The notes beneath the pieces were generated by a model. It was not told where the DNA came from. It did not search any database and worked only from the letters and a program-made list of their open reading frames with translations. 8,867 bases of DNA from Burkholderiaceae bacterium (GTDB lineage Bacteria; Pseudomonadota; Gammaproteobacteria; Burkholderiales; Burkholderiaceae_C), in contig JALRAA010000041.1 in the NCBI GenBank assembly GCA_023262645.1, positions 1 through 8,867 on the forward strand. Direction: 5' to 3'. Every line of letters begins with the position of its first letter. The stretch's first letter is position 1. A program made the translations under genes and the position numbers. Of the stretch, positions 5,343 to 8,867 are shown in pieces.

Positions 5343-7495
5343 GCGGATACCTCTGTTTTGAGTGGAATAAAGCGGCTGCCGTCTTTGCGTTGTTGAATCA
5401 ACGGCAGGCACCGCTGGTCGTCTTGGTAAATGGAGACGCAATCCAAACACTGGAAACATTCGCTGTAATTGACCTCTCCTTGGCGATCAATGGCTTGGTA
5501 TTCACAGCGATGGCGGCATGTCTGACAAGGTGTGCCACAAGCCTCACGCCGTGGTATCCACGACCAACGCTGAAGCACGTTGGTCGCTGCCAACGCAGCA
5601 CCCAGCGGGCAGATATAACGACAGTAACCTCTGTAGACAAACACGCTCAGGCCCAAACAAAACACCGCCCACGCGATGTAAGGCCAATCGCGCACAAAGT
5701 ACAAACTGATCGCTGTTTTGAAGGGCTCAACTTCCACCGCCACTTCGGCAAACGATGGCGAAAACCACACGCCGCCCAAAATCGCAGCCAACACCACATA
5801 CTTGATCAGCTTGAGTTTTTGGTCCAGTGCGGATTTCAAACGGCGATGGCGCAATCCCACTGCTTGCGTCACCATGCTGATGAGTTCTTGCAACGCACCA
5901 AACGGACACAACCAACCGCAAAAAGTGCCCCGCCCCCAAACCAGCAATGTGAACGCCACGAACACCCAAAGTATCACGGTCATCGGGTCATTCATGAAGA
6001 AACTCAAATCACCGCCATGGCGCAGTTCATCGAGCGCGGCAGTGATGTTGACAATGGACAGTTGGCCTTGCGCGATCCAACCAATGAAGCCGACGGTGAA
6101 CATGAGGTAAATCGCGCGCCAGCGACGCAAACGACTGACAACCGCACTGAAGCGCTTTTGCAAAACCAAGACCGCTGTGAGCACGGACAACCCAGAAAGA
6201 AGCATCAAAATTTCCAGATCGCGGTATCGCCAGGTTTTGAACCATTCGCGCTCTGACCAAGGCGTGTCCCAAAACCCATACCAAGTCGCGCGCCATCCGT
6301 GAAAGTTGTATTGCAAAGGATACGATTGGTACACCACTTGGTTGGCGATGCCAAAAAATCGCCTGCCCCATTTCAAATCCAATTCAAAGGGAAGTGTGGG
6401 ATCCAAAGGCGTGGCGTTATCAACAATCAGGAAATGGGCCTTGACCGATTCGGGGTACCCAGGCACTTGGAGTCGTTTGTCATACGACATGACGCGCATC
6501 TTGAGTGCTTGTCCGTTTTGCCTGAGTTCAAACGGCAATTCGTCCAAGATACGCTGGCTTTCATAGCGCATGCTTGACATCGGTCCAGACTCGGTGACCA
6601 GCAACGCTTGCGCTTGACGACGATTGGTAGCAAGCAAGCGCCAGCCATCGTTGTCCAACAAATTTCGACCTATGGCGGGCAAACTGACCAAAGCCACATG
6701 CACTTGCAACGCCATCTCGTTGGGCCGTTCTGCTGCGAGCGGATCTCTGGCCGCCACTTTGGTGTTGACAAAGGCCGCTTCAATTTGCGCACGTGTGAAC
6801 GATTGCGTGCTGACCATGCCGCGCGACAACAAGGTGTCCCAAGACAGAGGTGAATAACTTTCGCTGACCGGTTTTTGTTGGGTACCACTGGCACCTGCGC
6901 CCGCGATCATGCCCAATGCTTGGGCTTCTGTGTGCGCCATGGCCACCGAGGCCGCAGACAACACAATGGTTTTGTCGATGGCCTTGGCCGTCACCGTTCC
7001 CGCTTGCACGCCAAACAACGCTGCGTAATTCGCATCACGACGAGGAGTCGCAGTGTGCGCAAAAATTTGAATGTTGTGGTGTGTGGACAAGCCCGCATAT
7101 TGCGCAGCAAATTTTGTCAACTTGGCAATGCCCGCTTCTGAACGGAACAACGGCTCTTTGTGGTCTAGCAATTTCGATTCCAGAAAATTGCCTTCGGGGT
7201 CCATCACCACCATGACATTGATGGGTTTGCCGCCATAGCCACGCACCGGCTCAAAATCCACCGTCTCAAACACATAGGCTTTGAGCACAGGCTTGGCGTC
7301 AGGGTTCTCGGGAGATTTTTCAAACAACGGCCACAAAGGCATGTTGGGCTGTATGTCACCTACCAAGTACTGCTGGTCAAACATACGGTCGATATCGGCC
7401 TTGACCAGCATGCCGGCAGTGACCGATTGACTGAACCCGATTGCAAGCAATACGCTGAAACAGCAGCAGACCCGCATTAACAACTTGAACGCCAT
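5339..7495 (-). CDS. NosR/NirI family membrane flavo-iron-sulfur protein
   Basis: The 718-residue product follows the NosR plan. It has a signal peptide (1-27) and a periplasmic FMN-binding domain (about 70-185) whose expected S-G-A-T site reads Q-A-G-T-V-T (164-169). A large periplasmic region extends to about 420, followed by five membrane helices (about 427-446, 462-483, 502-520, 563-580, 605-620). Two C-x3-C-P motifs are present (F-C-G-W-L-C-P near 526-531 and Y-C-R-Y-I-C-P near 624-630). Two cytoplasmic [4Fe-4S] sites follow: Cys653, 657, 660 and 664, then Cys680, 683, 686 and 696. NosR passes electrons from the quinol pool toward N2O reductase, but no nosZ is visible here. The ATG at 7495 is preferred because an AGGA lies five bases upstream and the signal peptide begins there. 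In-frame ATGs at 7537 and 7549 lie in or above the likely promoter. The gene is translationally coupled to apbE. Confidence 0.9.
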   Translation of the reverse strand: MAFKLLMRVCCCFSVLLAIGFSQSVTAGMLVKADIDRMFDQQYLVGDIQPNMPLWPLFEKSPENPDAKPVLKAYVFETVDFEPVRGYGGKPINVMVVMDPEGNFLESKLLDHKEPLFRSEAGIAKLTKFAAQYAGLSTHHNIQIFAHTATPRRDANYAALFGVQAGTVTAKAIDKTIVLSAASVAMAHTEAQALGMIAGAGASGTQQKPVSESYSPLSWDTLLSRGMVSTQSFTRAQIEAAFVNTKVAARDPLAAERPNEMALQVHVALVSLPAIGRNLLDNDGWRLLATNRRQAQALLVTESGPMSSMRYESQRILDELPFELRQNGQALKMRVMSYDKRLQVPGYPESVKAHFLIVDNATPLDPTLPFELDLKWGRRFFGIANQVVYQSYPLQYNFHGWRATWYGFWDTPWSEREWFKTWRYRDLEILMLLSGLSVLTAVLVLQKRFSAVVSRLRRWRAIYLMFTVGFIGWIAQGQLSIVNITAALDELRHGGDLSFFMNDPMTVILWVFVAFTLLVWGRGTFCGWLCPFGALQELISMVTQAVGLRHRRLKSALDQKLKLIKYVVLAAILGGVWFSPSFAEVAVEVEPFKTAISLYFVRDWPYIAWAVFCLGLSVFVYRGYCRYICPLGAALAATNVLQRWSWIPRREACGTPCQTCRHRCEYQAIDRQGEVNYSECFQCLDCVSIYQDDQRCLPLIQQRKDGSRFIPLKTEVSA

Positions 7496-7517
7496 ACAAA
7501 TCCTGTGAATGAACGGA

Positions 7518-7545
7518 TTTATAACATTGACACGCATAGGGTTAA
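7518..7545 (-). promoter_or_regulatory. Candidate sigma70 promoter of nosR-apbE operon
   Basis: On the minus strand TTAACC (-35, plus positions 7540-7545, four of six consensus bases) and TATAAA (-10, plus positions 7518-7523, five of six) are separated by 16 bases. Transcription would start about 15-20 bases before the ATG at 7495, just ahead of its AGGA ribosome binding site at 7501-7504. The -35 hexamer is part of a GGTTAACC palindrome. I see no FNR-type TTGAT-N4-ATCAA site. Confidence 0.4.
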
Positions 7546-7579
7546 CCACAGACCAAGGCCCAGTTCGGTCGTGTAGGGG

Positions 7580-7594
7580 ACTGGTTTAACCAGT
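7580..7594. promoter_or_regulatory. Perfect inverted repeat, possible operator upstream of nosR
   Basis: ACTGGTT-T-AACCAGT is a perfect repeat with seven-base arms and a one-base centre, between galU and nosR. It contains T-G-G-T-N3-A-C-C-A, which fits the general TNGTN3ACNA form of FadR-subfamily GntR operators. It is not a terminator for galU because no T tract follows it on the minus strand (CCCC does) and the centre is too short for a hairpin loop. Its role as an operator is inference only. Confidence 0.3.
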
Positions 7595-7613
7595 TATCTT
7601 GCGCGAGACTTAC

Positions 7614-8486
7614 TCAAGAGAGGCGTTGCGCCAGCCAAGCTGAAAATTCAGCGCCGACTTGCGGATGGTGTTCACCCAAATCGACCGTGGCTTGTAAAAA
7701 GCCCAGCTTGCTGCCACAGTCATAACGGGTGCCGTGGTAGCGGTATGCAAACACCTTTTCTTTGTGTAGCAATTGCGCAATCGCATCGGTCAACTGAATT
7801 TCACCGCCCGCGCCTTTGGGCGTGGTTTTGAGTTCTTCAAAGATACGCGGCGTCAATATGTACCGCCCTGCCACGGCCAAGGTGCTGGGCGCATCGGCGG
7901 GCGCAGGCTTTTCGACAATGCCCGAGAGTTGGGTCAACTGGGCGTCTAGCGCGGCGCCACTGACGATGCCATAGCGATGGGTTTGGTCCAAAGGCACATC
8001 TTGCACCGCCAAAATGCTGGCTTGAAGCGCTGCGAACTGCTGCACCATTTGCGCCGTGATCGACGGTTGGCCCACCATCAAATCATCGGCCAGCAGCACG
8101 GCAAAAGGCTCACGCCCGACCAAATGCTCGGCGCACAACACCGCATGTCCCAGCCCCAAGGCACGGGGTTGGCGCACATAACTGCAGACCATGTCATCGG
8201 GGGAAATGCTGCGGGCTATTTGCAGCAACTCGGTCTTGCCGGCATGTTCAAGTTCGTTGTCCAGTTCGTAGGCGGTGTCGAAATGGTCTTCGACACTGCG
8301 CTTGGTGCGCCCCGTGACAAACACCATATGGCGAATACCCGCTTCATAAGCCTCTTCCACCGCATATTGAATCAGCGGCTTGTCCACCACCGGCAGCATT
8401 TCCTTGGCCGACGCTTTGGTGGCAGGTAAAAAACGGGAGCCTAAACCGGCGATCGGAAAAACAGCTTTGTGTATGCGGGTGTCCAT
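7614..8486 (-). CDS. galU: UTP-glucose-1-phosphate uridylyltransferase
   Basis: GalU makes UDP-glucose from UTP and glucose-1-phosphate, feeding galactose use and synthesis of lipopolysaccharide and exopolysaccharide sugars. The 290-residue cytoplasmic protein has the normal family length. It shows the nucleotide-binding loop A-G-L-G-S-R-F-L-P-A-T-K (13-24) and the following K-E-M-L-P-V-V-D-K-P-L-I-Q-Y. Further motifs are R-Q-P-x-A-L-G-L-G-H-A-V (about 105-116), the metal-binding L-A-D-D, V-E-K-P, G-R-Y-I-L and the C-terminal G-x-x-Y-D-C-G-S-K-L-G-F. The ATG at 8486 has no strong Shine-Dalgarno, but the protein starts right where GalU proteins usually do. It is followed, after 118 bases, by nosR on the same strand. 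The two are probably separate units, because a promoter candidate lies in the gap. The 119 bases upstream (8487-8605) hold no gene and no promoter I would defend. Confidence 0.95.
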   Translation of the reverse strand: MDTRIHKAVFPIAGLGSRFLPATKASAKEMLPVVDKPLIQYAVEEAYEAGIRHMVFVTGRTKRSVEDHFDTAYELDNELEHAGKTELLQIARSISPDDMVCSYVRQPRALGLGHAVLCAEHLVGREPFAVLLADDLMVGQPSITAQMVQQFAALQASILAVQDVPLDQTHRYGIVSGAALDAQLTQLSGIVEKPAPADAPSTLAVAGRYILTPRIFEELKTTPKGAGGEIQLTDAIAQLLHKEKVFAYRYHGTRYDCGSKLGFLQATVDLGEHHPQVGAEFSAWLAQRLS

Positions 8487-8605
8487 CTTGAGGATTTTGG
8501 CATTGAAATGTGGCGGTTTAAAGAAGCTGTATTTGTGCGACTTGAAGTCTCAATCATGAGGAGTTCAATCCATCACCTGTAGACGCACGGACATGGGGTA
8601 TAGGC

Positions 8606-8640
8606 AAAAAAAATCCCAACCGGATAAGGGTTGGGATTTT
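8606..8640 (-). terminator. Intrinsic terminator of ssrA
   Basis: Read on the minus strand, a 12-base perfect stem (AAAATCCCAACC with GGTTGGGATTTT, plus positions 8610-8621 and 8629-8640) closes a seven-base loop. Eight T residues follow at plus positions 8606-8613, partly overlapping the stem base. It lies six bases past the 3' end of the tmRNA gene, as expected for a rho-independent terminator. On the plus strand only four T follow, so it is mainly one-directional. Confidence 0.92.
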
Positions 8641-8646
8641 GAGTAT

Positions 8647-8867
8647 TGGTGGGCTGGCGGGATTTGAACCCGCGTCCACAAGCCTTTTTCGTACAGTTCT
8701 ACATGTGTAGCCGTCTGATTTGAATCTCGCCAGACCCATCGCGCAGCGGCACGCTATGAGCCCAACCAGTACCCTTGTGTCTCACATCCCGCCAAGGTAC
8801 CCGGAGGAATGCCAGCCAATATGTGTTCCCTTGCAGCCTGGACAGTCTTGCGACCCCCTTGCCCAGC
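8647..8867 (-). ncRNA. ssrA: tmRNA (ssrA), 3' portion, 5' part outside window
   Basis: tmRNA rescues stalled ribosomes by acting as alanyl-tRNA and then as a short message for a degradation tag. The minus strand ends in G-G-A-C-G-C-G-G-G-T-T-C-A-A-A-T then C-C-C-G-C-C-A-G-C-C-C-A-C-C-A, the tRNA-like T arm and acceptor of tmRNA with encoded CCA. Just upstream, ACATGTAGAACTGTACG corresponds to the E. coli segment GCATGTAGTACCGAGGATG. The remaining bases to 8867 would be the pseudoknot region. The tag reading frame and 5' tRNA half are expected beyond the window edge, since tmRNAs are about 350-400 bases and 221 are present. The acceptor strand looks one base shorter than in E. coli. Small reading frames across it are not genes. 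Confidence 0.93.

Noticed and set aside
5243..6256. Open plus-strand frame of 337 codons antisense to nosR
   Set aside because: It lies opposite NosR codons that encode clear membrane helices and Fe-S motifs, its translation is His/Arg/Gln-rich without any recognisable domain, and it spans the nosR-apbE junction.
7496..7613. Possible FNR/Dnr site upstream of nosR, expected for denitrification-type genes
   Set aside because: No TTGAT-N4-ATCAA or close variant is seen in this gap on either strand.
8554..8739. Small minus-strand frame of 61 codons
   Set aside because: It runs through the tmRNA 3' end and its terminator, so it is not a protein gene.
8640..8867. Possible integration site, since the 3' end of ssrA is a common target of integrative elements
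   Set aside because: The 3' end is followed directly by its terminator and then galU. There is no integrase gene and no second copy of the 3' end in the window.

Overview
The gene set suggests a betaproteobacterium, probably of the order Burkholderiales (Comamonadaceae-like). The reasons are the NosR/ApbE pair, the XdhC and RsuA style, GalU next to ssrA, and moderate GC with freshwater-burkholderial codon use. This placement is inferred from protein style only. The window is densely packed chromosomal DNA. Both ends cut into RNA genes: a tRNA-Leu(UAA) on the left and tmRNA on the right, both on the minus strand. I see no insertion sequence, integrase, CRISPR array or phage gene. No gene-free stretch is longer than about 120 bases.

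Left part (1-2020): the 5' part of tRNA-Leu(UAA), then a membrane-anchored helix-turn-helix protein of the RodZ type (minus strand). A 140-base AT-rich divergent spacer separates it from an alpha/beta hydrolase with a complete catalytic triad (plus strand). Middle part (2020-4350): an RsuA-type 16S rRNA pseudouridine synthase (minus) diverges from an XdhC-type molybdenum-enzyme maturation protein (plus). Directly behind the xdhC stop codon lies the 3' end of a gene for an HI0074-like HEPN protein. It has lost everything upstream of its H/Y-T-Y-D-E motif and is still overlapped in the ancestral way by an intact MNT nucleotidyltransferase gene. This is the relic of a HEPN/MNT two-gene module.

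Right part (4329-7495, minus strand): a two-gene operon encoding a NosR/NirI-type membrane flavo-iron-sulfur protein and an ApbE/NosX-type FMN transferase, joined by a 4-base ATGA overlap. No nosZ, nosDFY or nosL lies beside it, so this is an orphan NosR-NosX electron-transfer pair. ApbE would attach FMN to the periplasmic domain of NosR, although the attachment motif in this NosR is altered. Upstream come galU (UTP-glucose-1-phosphate uridylyltransferase, minus), a strong intrinsic terminator, and the 3' 221 bases of the tmRNA gene ssrA.

The observations most worth following are the decayed HEPN/MNT module, the nosZ-free NosR/ApbE unit with its unusual flavinylation motif, repeated GGTT(T)AACC palindromes around the nosR promoter, and a tmRNA acceptor arm that appears one base short.
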